The notes beneath the pieces were generated by a model that was not told where the DNA came from, did no database searches, and worked only from the letters and a program-made list of their open reading frames with translations. A program made the position numbers and the translations under genes. Positions 1 through 7,026 of a DNA stretch of 13,555 bases are shown here, in pieces. This DNA comes from Methanobacteriota archaeon. GTDB taxonomy: Archaea; Thermoplasmatota; Poseidoniia; Poseidoniales; Thalassarchaeaceae. The DNA is taken from the NCBI GenBank assembly GCA_002712645.1, contig PAUH01000015.1, positions 1 to 13,555 of the forward strand, given 5' to 3'. Positions within the stretch are counted from its first letter, which is position 1. Each line of letters opens with the position of its first letter.

Positions 1-669
1 ACGGGCGTGATTTCTCTGATGATAGAGGCCAACCCCAATCTCCATCCTCTTGCCATCAGAGAAGTTCTGAAGCAAACTGCGGAGAGACGCGGTGAGCCCA
101 CATTCCCTGAAATAGACCCATATTGGAACAAGGATTTCGGATGGGGTATGGTCGATGCTAGGGCTGCCGTCGAGATGGCGATTCATCTTGAAGATACTAG
201 TCAGTCAGAATCAATAGAATGGACCCTCCAGGCACATGCCTTGAACAGCACTGAAACAGGAAGTAAGACCATCATACAAGGCCACTCATGGGCTATAGAA
301 GGAAATGTGGAGCGGGTCGAATATAGGCTTGATACAGGAGACTGGTACGAAGTCATTTACGAAGATGTCGAGGGAGAGGTGGCAGCTCTTCAACCATTCA
401 ACTGGACACTGGAAATCAATAGAAAAACACTCGATGAAACTAATCACACCCTGGAGATCAGGGCAGCCAGTGGAAGCGGTACATCGATCCCTATCCTGCT
501 CACTGTAGAGGGGCTTGGCGCGGAAAGTGAAAGCAATCTTCTCGGCATTGCAATATCCGCACTATCTTCGATTCTGCTGCTATCCTTGGTTGCAGTTGTG
601 GCACGCATAGTCTTATCCAAGAGAAATTCGGACGACTCAGAAATCATGGATGCAGAGATTGTGGGTTGA
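1..669 (+). CDS. C-terminal part of a membrane-anchored subtilisin-like (S8) serine protease (5' end outside window)
   Basis: The frame is open from base 1 (ACG) to the TGA at 667-669, so the gene begins upstream; an internal GTG at 7 is not a credible start. The first residues, TGVISLMIEANPN followed by LAIREVLKQTA, match the helix that in subtilases directly follows the GTSMA-P catalytic-serine motif. The serine itself should therefore lie just outside the window. WGMVDARAAVEMA is the usual end of the peptidase S8 domain. About 100 residues of Ig-like beta sequence follow (VEYRLDTGDWYEV, FNWTLEI, LEIRAASGSG), then one membrane helix near visible codons 178-205 and a short charged tail. I infer an exported protease held at the membrane by its C-terminus, acting on extracellular protein. 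The family call is strong; substrate and exact start cannot be seen. Confidence 0.85.
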   Translation, partial: TGVISLMIEANPNLHPLAIREVLKQTAERRGEPTFPEIDPYWNKDFGWGMVDARAAVEMAIHLEDTSQSESIEWTLQAHALNSTETGSKTIIQGHSWAIEGNVERVEYRLDTGDWYEVIYEDVEGEVAALQPFNWTLEINRKTLDETNHTLEIRAASGSGTSIPILLTVEGLGAESESNLLGIAISALSSILLLSLVAVVARIVLSKRNSDDSEIMDAEIVG

Positions 670-722
670 AGACTCTCCGCACCTTGTAGATATTTACGAG
701 CATCCGGGATCCGAGTATCCTG

Positions 723-1112
723 ATGAACGAGAATATCGGACACCTCGTCGCCCTCATTTATGGCGTTCCATTCATCTGGATAGGGGTAAAACACTTCATT
801 GATCCGGAGTGGTTTGAGCCCATAGTGCCAGAGATACTCGGTAATGCTAGATTCTGGGTCTATGCAAGCGGAGCATTCGAGATATTACTCGGAATCGGCA
901 TCATCCTTCCAATGTACAGGAGCGAGGCCGCTTTAGGCATGGCATTGATGCTCATAGCACTCTATTGGGCCAACCTAAACATGTGGATTAACGACATACC
1001 AATCGGAGGCAATACGTTCTCAAACAGAGCCCATGTTCTCAGGGGGATAATCCAGGCGGCACTAATCGGAGTAGCATTGTGGATCGGCGATTGGATACCT
1101 GCCAGAAGATGA
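723..1112 (+). CDS. DoxX-like four-helix membrane protein
   Basis: This 129-residue protein is almost entirely hydrophobic, with four predicted helices (about residues 7-24, 46-65, 68-87 and 106-124). The pattern GVKHFIDPEWFEPIVPE, then YASGAFEILLGIGIILP, then YWANLNMWIND resembles the DoxX family (GxxHFxxPxxF, SGxxElllG, aN). Members are small membrane proteins, some linked to thiosulfate:quinone oxidation or redox defence, but most have no known role. The ATG at 723 is 53 bases after the protease stop, on the same strand, so cotranscription is possible. No catalytic residues can be named. DoxX membership is likely; a biochemical role cannot be given. Confidence 0.7.
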   Translation: MNENIGHLVALIYGVPFIWIGVKHFIDPEWFEPIVPEILGNARFWVYASGAFEILLGIGIILPMYRSEAALGMALMLIALYWANLNMWINDIPIGGNTFSNRAHVLRGIIQAALIGVALWIGDWIPARR

Positions 1113-1142
1113 TTTGGAAGTGGAACCCCGTTCATTAGCCAG

Positions 1143-1721
1143 TCAATTGTTGCCAGATGCTTGGACCCATTCCACTGGTTGAACCTTCTCGCGCTTCGAC
1201 GAGAAGCCGACTATAACTCCTGCAACAAGGAAGACGATTGAGATACAGCACCCCCCTACTCCGAACAGTACACTCGCGGACTCTTCCGCGAAGAAAGGCA
1301 CCTTGTACTCCTTTATCCTGAGATCGCTGTCTCCGACAACATCTCCGGAGAATCGAATTTTCCAGATCCCCCCATCACTGACCAGAATCGTTCCGGCCAG
1401 ATAATACCCTGGATCCTCAGATGCGCTACAGCCCACCTCGCATGGAGTGAACGTGTTCGTTTCCCCGTCATCCCCAATCAGCTCGACATCGACTTGACGC
1501 CCATCTTCTATCAACACCTGGTAGATGCTCATTGCAAGGAGATCGCCTTCGAATGTCGCGGGAGAACTTCCCTCCCAAATGACCACCCCACTCTCCTCGA
1601 AGGAGTCTGTCGTATCAGCAACCTCAGTAAAGAGATTGTCTACGCTGGACATGGTGAGCAATATGCTGAGAACAATCCCGATTAGCCCCGCTGCTACAAG
1701 GGTCACAGCAACTCGTTGCAC
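1143..1721 (-). CDS. Hypothetical membrane protein with two helices and an external domain
   Basis: I do not recognise this 192-residue protein. It has an N-terminal hydrophobic segment (residues 5-24), about 120 polar residues rich in Asp, Glu and Gly with a CEVGC pair near the middle, a second membrane helix (about 150-175, GVGGCCISIVFLVAGVIVG), and a short basic tail. The likely topology is both ends inside with the middle domain outside. The start is a GTG at 1721; the in-frame TGA at 1737-1739 rules out a longer frame. No Shine-Dalgarno sequence precedes this GTG, whereas a perfect one lies further upstream before an out-of-frame ATG (see findings). The gene is convergent with the DoxX-like gene and divergent from the glycosidase. 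Confidence 0.65.
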   Translation of the reverse strand: MQRVAVTLVAAGLIGIVLSILLTMSSVDNLFTEVADTTDSFEESGVVIWEGSSPATFEGDLLAMSIYQVLIEDGRQVDVELIGDDGETNTFTPCEVGCSASEDPGYYLAGTILVSDGGIWKIRFSGDVVGDSDLRIKEYKVPFFAEESASVLFGVGGCCISIVFLVAGVIVGFSSKREKVQPVEWVQASGNN

Positions 1722-1792
1722 AGATGTAGAGACGTTTCATTCAACATCAATATTTTCACGACATTCATGAATAACCTCCTCTGTTCGGGCAC
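1722..1792. promoter_or_regulatory. Divergent promoter region between the membrane protein and the GH1 gene
   Basis: Only 71 bases separate two divergent starts. The region holds an AT-rich stretch (CAATATTTTCA near 1748-1758) and, on the minus strand, a perfect AGGAGG at 1775-1780 six bases before an ATG at 1766-1768. No clear TATA box is visible for the plus-strand glycosidase. Confidence 0.35.
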
Positions 1793-3136
1793 GTGCTCAA
1801 CGTGTTTCTAACGGCCATGATCGTTACTTTGGCTTCAGGTACAGCGTTCGTATTGTACTGTAGATGGCGTTACCCGGAGCCACATTTGAACTGGTCAGAG
1901 GTGGATGTCGAATCGATTAGTTTTCCCCCTGATTTCCTCTGGGGCGCTGCTACTGCGGCGCATCAAGTCGAAGGAGGATTGCACAATAATTGGTCCGTTT
2001 TTGAAGAATTCAGAGGACTAGAAAAGAGCGGCGAGGCATGTGATCATTGGAATCGTTGGAAAGAAGATTTTGAGATGCTGTCGGAACTGGGTCTGACGAC
2101 CTATCGATTTTCCATAGAGTGGAGCCGCCTCGAGCCTGAGCCTGGGAAATGGGACTCTGCACCTCTGCAAGTTTATTCAGATATGGTTGATGATTTGTTG
2201 AATCGAGGAATACGTCCAGTGGTTACCCTACATCACTTCTCCCACCCCGCATGGTGGGAAGACCGCGGGGGATTCTCCAAGAAGGAAAACCTCCCTGAGT
2301 TCATTGCCTACTGCGAGCGTGTCTTCGAGACACTTTCAGATCGCGTGGACGTATGGTGTACGATAAATGAGCCAACTGTATTCTCCTCAATGGGCTATAC
2401 ACTAGGGCAATTCCCTCCTGGACATAGGTCCATCAGACAGACTCTTCGCATCATGAGGAATCTGATGCGTGCGCATGCGGCCCTTTATGCGTCATTGAAA
2501 TCCAGGAGACCGGATGCCTCCATAGGAGTGGCCAAGAATGTCACTCTTTTCGATCCATTGAACCGCTGGAGTCCGATAGATTGGGCAGTAGCGCGATTGC
2601 TCGACTGGCTCTGGAGTGGTGCATGGCAGAGAGGCATATTGTCCGGGCGCATGTTGGGCTCCAGAGTAAGAGGGTCAAAGAACTCGTTAGATTTCATAGG
2701 TCTGAATTACTACACTCATTTTCTGACGGGATTATTCATGCCGACAACAGGGGAACTAGCATTTGCCCGTAGGGAAAATGAGGTGTCAACTGAATTTGGC
2801 TACCCCATGTACGCAGAGGGATTCAGAAGAGCAATTGAGAAAGTATCTGTGCTGAACGTCCCTATCGAAATAACCGAGAATGGGGTTGCTGACTCCAATG
2901 ACGTCCTTCGTCCAGAACATCTGATGAGGCATCTCTGGGTCCTTTCTGAGGCAATCAGTGACGGATATGACATCAAGTCGTTCCACCACTGGTCATTGAT
3001 GGATAATTTCGAGTGGGCTGAAGGCTATTCGATGCGATTCGGACTTTATGAGGTAGACTTCGACACCCAAGAGAGAACACTGAGGTCGAGTGGCGAGCTG
3101 TATCAAAAAATCATCAAGGATCATATGAAAACATGA
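1793..3136 (+). CDS. Family GH1 beta-glycosidase with N-terminal membrane anchor
   Basis: GH1 enzymes hydrolyse beta-linked glycosides (glucosides, galactosides and others) with retention, using two glutamates on a TIM barrel. The barrel starts near residue 43 (FPPDFLWGAATAAHQVEGG), the classic GH1 N-terminal signature. The acid/base Glu is E193 in TINEP and the nucleophile is E362 in ITENG. HHF (about residues 147-149) and the late WSLMDNFEW segment are also family hallmarks. Residues 1-25 form a hydrophobic segment (VFLTAMIVTLASGTAFVLY) ending in Arg, which reads as a signal anchor; most GH1 enzymes are cytosolic and lack one. The start is the GTG at 1793 or the in-frame ATG at 1817; both leave the anchor largely intact. 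The whole protein is 447 residues, with a rather short catalytic domain of about 400. Substrate specificity cannot be read off. The lipoprotein hydrolase follows on the same strand. Confidence 0.93.
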   Translation: MLNVFLTAMIVTLASGTAFVLYCRWRYPEPHLNWSEVDVESISFPPDFLWGAATAAHQVEGGLHNNWSVFEEFRGLEKSGEACDHWNRWKEDFEMLSELGLTTYRFSIEWSRLEPEPGKWDSAPLQVYSDMVDDLLNRGIRPVVTLHHFSHPAWWEDRGGFSKKENLPEFIAYCERVFETLSDRVDVWCTINEPTVFSSMGYTLGQFPPGHRSIRQTLRIMRNLMRAHAALYASLKSRRPDASIGVAKNVTLFDPLNRWSPIDWAVARLLDWLWSGAWQRGILSGRMLGSRVRGSKNSLDFIGLNYYTHFLTGLFMPTTGELAFARRENEVSTEFGYPMYAEGFRRAIEKVSVLNVPIEITENGVADSNDVLRPEHLMRHLWVLSEAISDGYDIKSFHHWSLMDNFEWAEGYSMRFGLYEVDFDTQERTLRSSGELYQKIIKDHMKT

Positions 3137-3138
3137 TT

Positions 3139-3160
3139 CTAAATTTAACAAAATATATCC
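3139..3160 (+). promoter_or_regulatory. AT-rich TATA-like promoter before the CocE-like gene
   Basis: The short gap after the glycosidase stop is strongly AT-rich (AAATTTAACAAAATATATCC, 3141-3160). AAATATAT would place transcription start near 3180, which suits the ATG at 3207 better than the TTG at 3162. This suggests the downstream gene has its own promoter even though it closely follows the glycosidase. Confidence 0.4.
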
Positions 3161-3161
3161 T

Positions 3162-5021
3162 TTGAAGAAGAGCAGTCGTCAACGTTTTGGCACGCGGCAT
3201 CCTCGGATGCTCATGAGAGCAGTCGTTTCCATCGCAGTAATGCTCTCGATGATCCTGCCCGCTCTATCAGGATGCATGGGCACAGGATTGTCAGAAGGAG
3301 CGTCAGAGGAAGAACTCTACCCTTCACTGTGGGACAGACATACCTTGGTTTGGGACACTTCTGGGACATTCAGCAGAGTTCTGGAGCCCGGTCCATTTCA
3401 CGCACTGGAAGTTCAAGAGGCCTTCATAGAGGTCGATACCTCATCTGTGTGGGAGACTGGGCCAAGCACCTCAGAAGTGCATCTCTCGTACTGGCTTCCG
3501 AGTAATACCGAGGATGGGGCCAAGGTGCCGGTAATCGCAGTGATATCTCCCTACTTCTCATACGGGCCCCAAGGGGCGGAGTCCACCCCCACCGATGTCG
3601 TCGGTTCAGGCAGAGGGGAATTCATCTTCGAGAATTTCATCCCTCACGGGTATGCCTTCGCACAGGTCGCGGTGTTCGGCACAGAAGAGAGCAGCGGCTG
3701 CTTTGATTACAGAGGCGCTGGAGAAGGCCTCGGGATACATTCAGCCGTGGAGTGGCTCGGAGTTCAGGAATGGAGTAACGGCAATGTCGGGCTTTATGGT
3801 AAATCTTACGAGGGAGCCACTCAATGGGAAGCGGCCGCGATGGGCAGTGATTATCTGAAGACTATCGTACCTGTTTCTGGGACCACTGCTCTCCACCCTC
3901 TCCTCTACAAGAATGGCAGTGCAGAAGCCAGGTCCCAGGTCATGCACATGAATTACTTCTCGAGCACAGTTGATTACGATGGGGATGATTTGGACAACGT
4001 GTGCCCGGACATCGTCGAGGGCCTATTCGCAGGTCCAGTCACCTATGTCGGTGGCGAGATGGATCCTTACATGGAGAACTACTATGATGAGAGGAGTCAC
4101 ATAGACAAGGCGTTCCAGAATTGGAATGGCAGTATATACTGGGTTCAGGGCATGCAGGATTGGAATGTGGACCCTCATCAGGTATTCGGAGGACCCCCCG
4201 GTACTAATTGGTACACTGCGTATTCTGAAGCCGGATATGATGTTCGGGGCATGCTCGGCCAATGGGGGCATGACTACCCGGACCAATGGGAGAAGCATGA
4301 CGATAGCGAGTCCGGATACGGGTCGGAGGCATTTGACAACATGACCAGGTGGGACTGGGCGCAAGACCTGTTTGAGTGGTTCGAGTTCTACTTGAAGGGG
4401 ATCGGACAGAAACCCGATACAGTAGCCCAGATACAGAGGAGCGATGGCCAGTGGAGGGTGGAAGAGATTTGGCCTCCTAGAGACTCAATGAGTTACAATG
4501 TTGAATTGAGCAGTTGTTCTAATGACGGTGCATTTACGGGAGGCATTCCAGTGGTCGGCGGAGGCGCCCCCGTGGTCGGAGGCGGCCAGTCGGTTACCTT
4601 GGAATGCCCAGACATAAATCTGGAATCAGATATCCACATATCTGGGCTAGTCTCCTTGCATCTATCCGTCGTTCCAACTTTTGATGGTGGGCAGGTATTC
4701 GTCGAGATGCAGAATATGGCGACAGGGGTGAGAATCGGGCACGCGACAATGGATGTCAGATATCACGAAGGCGGATCGGAGCCTCAGACAGTTACGCCGG
4801 GGCAGGAGATAACGATGATGATGGAATTTCAGGCGATAGATGCAATCGTACCCGCAGGAGATGGAATACGGTTGATTATGACGGATACAGGGGAAGACTA
4901 TCTCGCACCTGCCTGCGGAAATGCCTGCATAATGCACGTTCTGCCTAGTTTATCTGAAATCACGATCCCTCTAATGGGTGAAGCCGATTACGAGGTGCTA
5001 ATCGCCCCCGTCGCTGTATGA
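3162..5021 (+). CDS. CocE/NonD-type alpha/beta hydrolase (peptidase S15 family), surface lipoprotein
   Basis: The first residues form a basic N-region and hydrophobic helix ending in a lipobox (LSGC, Cys38), so the mature protein is probably lipid-anchored outside the cell. The hydrolase core has the family order: CFDYRGAGEG, then EWLGVQEWSNGNVGLYGKSYEG with nucleophile Ser215, catalytic Asp333 in QGMQDWNV, and catalytic His370 in GQWGHDYP. The C-terminal 150 or so residues are the beta-sandwich (PepX_C) typical of CocE and X-Pro dipeptidyl peptidases. Members cleave esters, amides or Xaa-Pro dipeptides; which one applies here cannot be told. A short Gly/Val repeat lies at the domain junction. 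The longest frame starts at TTG 3162; the in-frame ATG at 3207 still keeps the whole signal sequence and is a good alternative. It follows the GH1 gene by 25 bases. The length of 619 residues is normal for the family. Confidence 0.88.
   Translation: MKKSSRQRFGTRHPRMLMRAVVSIAVMLSMILPALSGCMGTGLSEGASEEELYPSLWDRHTLVWDTSGTFSRVLEPGPFHALEVQEAFIEVDTSSVWETGPSTSEVHLSYWLPSNTEDGAKVPVIAVISPYFSYGPQGAESTPTDVVGSGRGEFIFENFIPHGYAFAQVAVFGTEESSGCFDYRGAGEGLGIHSAVEWLGVQEWSNGNVGLYGKSYEGATQWEAAAMGSDYLKTIVPVSGTTALHPLLYKNGSAEARSQVMHMNYFSSTVDYDGDDLDNVCPDIVEGLFAGPVTYVGGEMDPYMENYYDERSHIDKAFQNWNGSIYWVQGMQDWNVDPHQVFGGPPGTNWYTAYSEAGYDVRGMLGQWGHDYPDQWEKHDDSESGYGSEAFDNMTRWDWAQDLFEWFEFYLKGIGQKPDTVAQIQRSDGQWRVEEIWPPRDSMSYNVELSSCSNDGAFTGGIPVVGGGAPVVGGGQSVTLECPDINLESDIHISGLVSLHLSVVPTFDGGQVFVEMQNMATGVRIGHATMDVRYHEGGSEPQTVTPGQEITMMMEFQAIDAIVPAGDGIRLIMTDTGEDYLAPACGNACIMHVLPSLSEITIPLMGEADYEVLIAPVAV
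4548..4589 (+). repeat. Imperfect 21-bp tandem repeat encoding PVVGGG twice
   Basis: Two adjacent in-frame 21-base units encode PVVGGGA and PVVGGGQ. They differ mainly at third codon positions. The repeat sits between the hydrolase domain and the C-terminal beta domain, so it looks like a duplicated flexible linker. Confidence 0.6.
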
Positions 5022-5060
5022 GCGTGACCTATCAAAGCCAATCAATGATCTTCGTATCTT

Positions 5061-5516
5061 TCAAGAGGGCAATAACCTCATCATGCTAAGAGTTGACTTA
5101 ATCCACTCATCCACATAGTCATAGTAATCAGTGTCACAGTCAATTCTCTTATTCACCCTGGTCCCGCCCTTTTCTTCCAATATCCTGTCCCATTCCTTGC
5201 CCGACTCACAGAATAATTCGAAAGCCGTATCGCCAAGTGCAAGCACCGCGTAATTCACTCCCTCCATCGAGTCAATATCTGAACCTTCGACTTCATCGTA
5301 GAGCCTTTGAGCATTGTCCGGCTGTTCACCTTCGCCCCAAGTACTTATGCTGACAATCAATCTTTTCGAGGATGACAAATCTCCGACAGAGACGTCTTCC
5401 ATATCCATTATTTTGCCCGTAAGGCCATGTTTACTGGCCATATTGCCTATGTCCACAGCCAAGTCCTCGGCATTACCAGTCTCAGTACCGAAAATAATCA
5501 GTATCTCATCATCCAT
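5061..5516 (-). CDS. Flavodoxin-like FMN electron-transfer protein
   Basis: This short flavodoxin domain (151 residues from the ATG at 5516) resembles the FMN module of sulfite reductase, cytochrome P450 reductase and MioC-type proteins. Visible motifs are the phosphate loop IIFGTETGNAEDLA, the second FMN loop STWGEGEQPDNA with a Trp placed to stack on the isoalloxazine, and the third loop VLALGDTAFELFCESGKEWD. It should carry low-potential electrons in the cytoplasm. The frame can extend nine residues to a TTG at 5543. I prefer the ATG because GAGGCGAGG lies just upstream and residues before it do not belong to the fold. A TATA-like TTTATA (5571-5576, minus strand) fits a start near 5546. 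Flavodoxins often replace ferredoxin when iron is scarce, which suits the Fea1-like gene immediately upstream. The partner reductase is not in the window. Confidence 0.88.
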   Translation of the reverse strand: MDDEILIIFGTETGNAEDLAVDIGNMASKHGLTGKIMDMEDVSVGDLSSSKRLIVSISTWGEGEQPDNAQRLYDEVEGSDIDSMEGVNYAVLALGDTAFELFCESGKEWDRILEEKGGTRVNKRIDCDTDYYDYVDEWIKSTLSMMRLLPS

Positions 5517-5570
5517 GCCCTCGCCTCGATATCCAGCGTTCAATTTCGTCTTTAACCAAGATCTTCTGGT

Positions 5571-5580
5571 ATAAATTGGA
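5571..5580 (-). promoter_or_regulatory. TATA-like promoter element of the flavodoxin gene
   Basis: Read on the minus strand, TCCAATTTATACC (5568-5580) contains a TATA-like TTTATA. About 25 bases on, transcription would start near 5546, giving a leader of roughly 30 bases before the ATG at 5516. This suggests that the flavodoxin can be transcribed separately from the Fea1-like gene. No TTAGG-N4-CCTAA box is visible here. Confidence 0.45.
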
Positions 5581-5602
5581 TTGGTTGAGTAGTTAGAATG
5601 TT

Positions 5603-5683
5603 GTTGACGGGAGGAGCCAGATTCAGATGGATTATCCGATTCGACTGATAGCTAGGGGTGGTGTGTGTGCCCCTCCCGCCAAC
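5603..5683 (-). ncRNA. Candidate structured 3'-UTR or small RNA with a 12-bp closing stem
   Basis: The 12-mers at 5603-5614 (GTTGACGGGAGG) and 5672-5683 (CCTCCCGCCAAC) pair across 57 bases. Eleven of 12 positions pair by Watson-Crick rules. The remaining one is A-C on the plus strand but G-U in a minus-strand RNA, so the stem is complete only in the minus-strand transcript. Inside, GGGG and CCCC can form a local hairpin (5654-5674) that competes with part of the closing stem. It begins 15 bases after the Fea1-like stop codon and ends before the flavodoxin promoter. It could stabilise or end the fea1-like mRNA or be a separate small RNA. It does not fold as a tRNA. Confidence 0.4.
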
Positions 5684-5697
5684 TTTCTATTCTATGA

Positions 5698-6981
5698 TCA
5701 GACTAACGCTCCGATATCGTCGCTTGTGATGCCGAATGCGTCCCATGCAGGCTGTAGGTACATGCGGACATGCGCCTCGTAATCTGCTGTTGCGTCTCCA
5801 TCATCGCTTAGATCGAAGATATTGACGATCTGAGACGCGCCGTAGTCTGCGTAGTAGCCCGGCATTCCGCTTCCGGGGAACATGGAGGCGAATCCGTTGC
5901 AGATTTCCTCGGTTGTTGCCTCAGCGTATACCATGTGCACGACTGTGTTGTAGCACATGTAGTCGCCTTGCCCTTGGTACTGCGTCCATGTGAAGGCGTC
6001 GCATGTTGCCGCAGCGCTTGCTCCGATGTATGCCATGCCATGGGTCTGGTTGTTGTAGCATGCGTCTGTGTGGTCAGCCACGTAGGCTTCGATCACACGG
6101 AAGAAAGCGTGACCTTCTGCTTGATGCTTGTCGTAGTCATCAGCGTCACCTGTTGCAAGGTCATCTGTCATCTTGGAAGCGTACCTGACTGATGCCTGCG
6201 AGTATACGATGACGATGTTCTTGAGAACCTCGTCTCTAGCGTCGACAAGGCCTTGCATGTCCTCATTCTGCATGGCAGTTAGTCCTGCGTTCATTGCAGC
6301 GAGGGTAGCCACGTTAGCTGCTGCTGTGCCGTCAGCGTTGTCGGTTCCGAAGTTGCCAGCTCTCTTGTCTGCTGTAGCATATGGTCCACAGCCGTCGAAG
6401 TCTGCGCCGGAGTCATCAGGGCCGTGGTAAAATGCCCATCCTTCGTCCCATGCGTGCTGAGCATCGTCTGGACCCCAGTTGCCTGCTTCAGCCTTGATGA
6501 TCGCTGCATTGAGCTCATGGATGGCGTATGCGGTCATGATGCCGTTCTGGATGCCCTTCTCTACGACCTGGTCCCTTACTATGTCGGACTCGTCTGCGAA
6601 GACTCCTGTGCCTTCGATGGCAGCGGAGACGAATAGGTCCCATGATCCGTCTGCACCGTAGTATGTGTCGTAGGCGTGGTTTTTGCCTGATGCCGCAGCG
6701 AAGCCATCTAGGGTTCTGTATGAGCCATCGGACTTCTCAGCATATTCTCCATTCTCATAGATATCCTTCACGCCATCCCAGTCGTATGCGCCGGATAGAT
6801 CCTTGATGTCACAGACATCTCCCATCAGCATGCGGTGGTTGTCGACGTTGGATGCGTATTCGTACCCGCCGTCTGCGTCGTCGAGATCTACGCTGCTGGA
6901 TGAATCATCGCTAAGGCAACCTGCCATAGCGGATGCGATCATTAGTGTGGTCATGATTAAACTCTTCAGTTTGCCATTCAT
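5698..6981 (-). CDS. Fea1-like (low-iron-inducible) putative iron-binding lipoprotein
   Basis: The N-terminus is a lipoprotein signal with lipobox AMAGC (Cys22) and a Ser/Asp-rich linker, so the mature protein should sit on the outer face of the membrane. The remaining 380 or so residues resemble the Fea1 family, known from green algae as proteins secreted under iron limitation and thought to help iron assimilation. Supporting segments, recognised from memory of the family pattern, are YDWDGVKDIYENG, YDTYYG, AAIEGTGVF, EKGIQNGIMTAYAIHEL, AWDEGWAFYHG, KRAGNFGT and HQAEGHAFFRVI. Several His, Glu, Asp and Tyr residues could bind metal, and six to seven Cys could form disulfides. Two metal-type palindromes lie directly upstream. 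Start: ATG at 6979-6981, abutting one palindrome. The family call is fairly sure, iron regulation likely, direct iron binding inferred. Confidence 0.75.
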   Translation of the reverse strand: MNGKLKSLIMTTLMIASAMAGCLSDDSSSSVDLDDADGGYEYASNVDNHRMLMGDVCDIKDLSGAYDWDGVKDIYENGEYAEKSDGSYRTLDGFAAASGKNHAYDTYYGADGSWDLFVSAAIEGTGVFADESDIVRDQVVEKGIQNGIMTAYAIHELNAAIIKAEAGNWGPDDAQHAWDEGWAFYHGPDDSGADFDGCGPYATADKRAGNFGTDNADGTAAANVATLAAMNAGLTAMQNEDMQGLVDARDEVLKNIVIVYSQASVRYASKMTDDLATGDADDYDKHQAEGHAFFRVIEAYVADHTDACYNNQTHGMAYIGASAAATCDAFTWTQYQGQGDYMCYNTVVHMVYAEATTEEICNGFASMFPGSGMPGYYADYGASQIVNIFDLSDDGDATADYEAHVRMYLQPAWDAFGITSDDIGALV

Positions 6982-6997
6982 TTTAGGTCAACCTAAA
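6982..6997. promoter_or_regulatory. DtxR/IdeR-type operator palindrome, proximal box
   Basis: TTTAGGTCAACCTAAA has 7-base arms (TTTAGGT/ACCTAAA) around a CA centre. It touches the start codon of the Fea1-like gene, so a bound repressor would cover the likely transcription or translation start. TTAGG and CCTAA half-sites are those of DtxR/IdeR-family iron or manganese repressors. Confidence 0.75.
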
Positions 6998-7026
6998 CCT
7001 TCTGCATGAAAGCCGATTTATCAATA

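Noticed and set aside
444..794. 116-codon minus-strand frame over the protease end and DoxX start
   Set aside because: It overlaps two well-supported plus-strand genes and has no domain signal.
5555..5570. Partial dyad ACCA...TGGT with AGATCT near the flavodoxin promoter as an operator
   Set aside because: Only 4-base arms match around an off-centre 6-base palindrome, and it does not resemble the TTAGG boxes. This is compatible with chance.
5608..5678. tRNA-like reading of the CGGGAGG/CCTCCCG pair in the flavodoxin upstream gap
   Set aside because: The length is right, but there is no T-arm with a TTC loop, no D-arm and no proper anticodon stem. It is better described as a generic stem.
5935..6661. 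Several plus-strand open frames of 60-85 codons opposite the Fea1-like gene
   Set aside because: They are Cys- and Val-rich antisense translations of a strongly biased real gene, with no start signals or recognisable domains.
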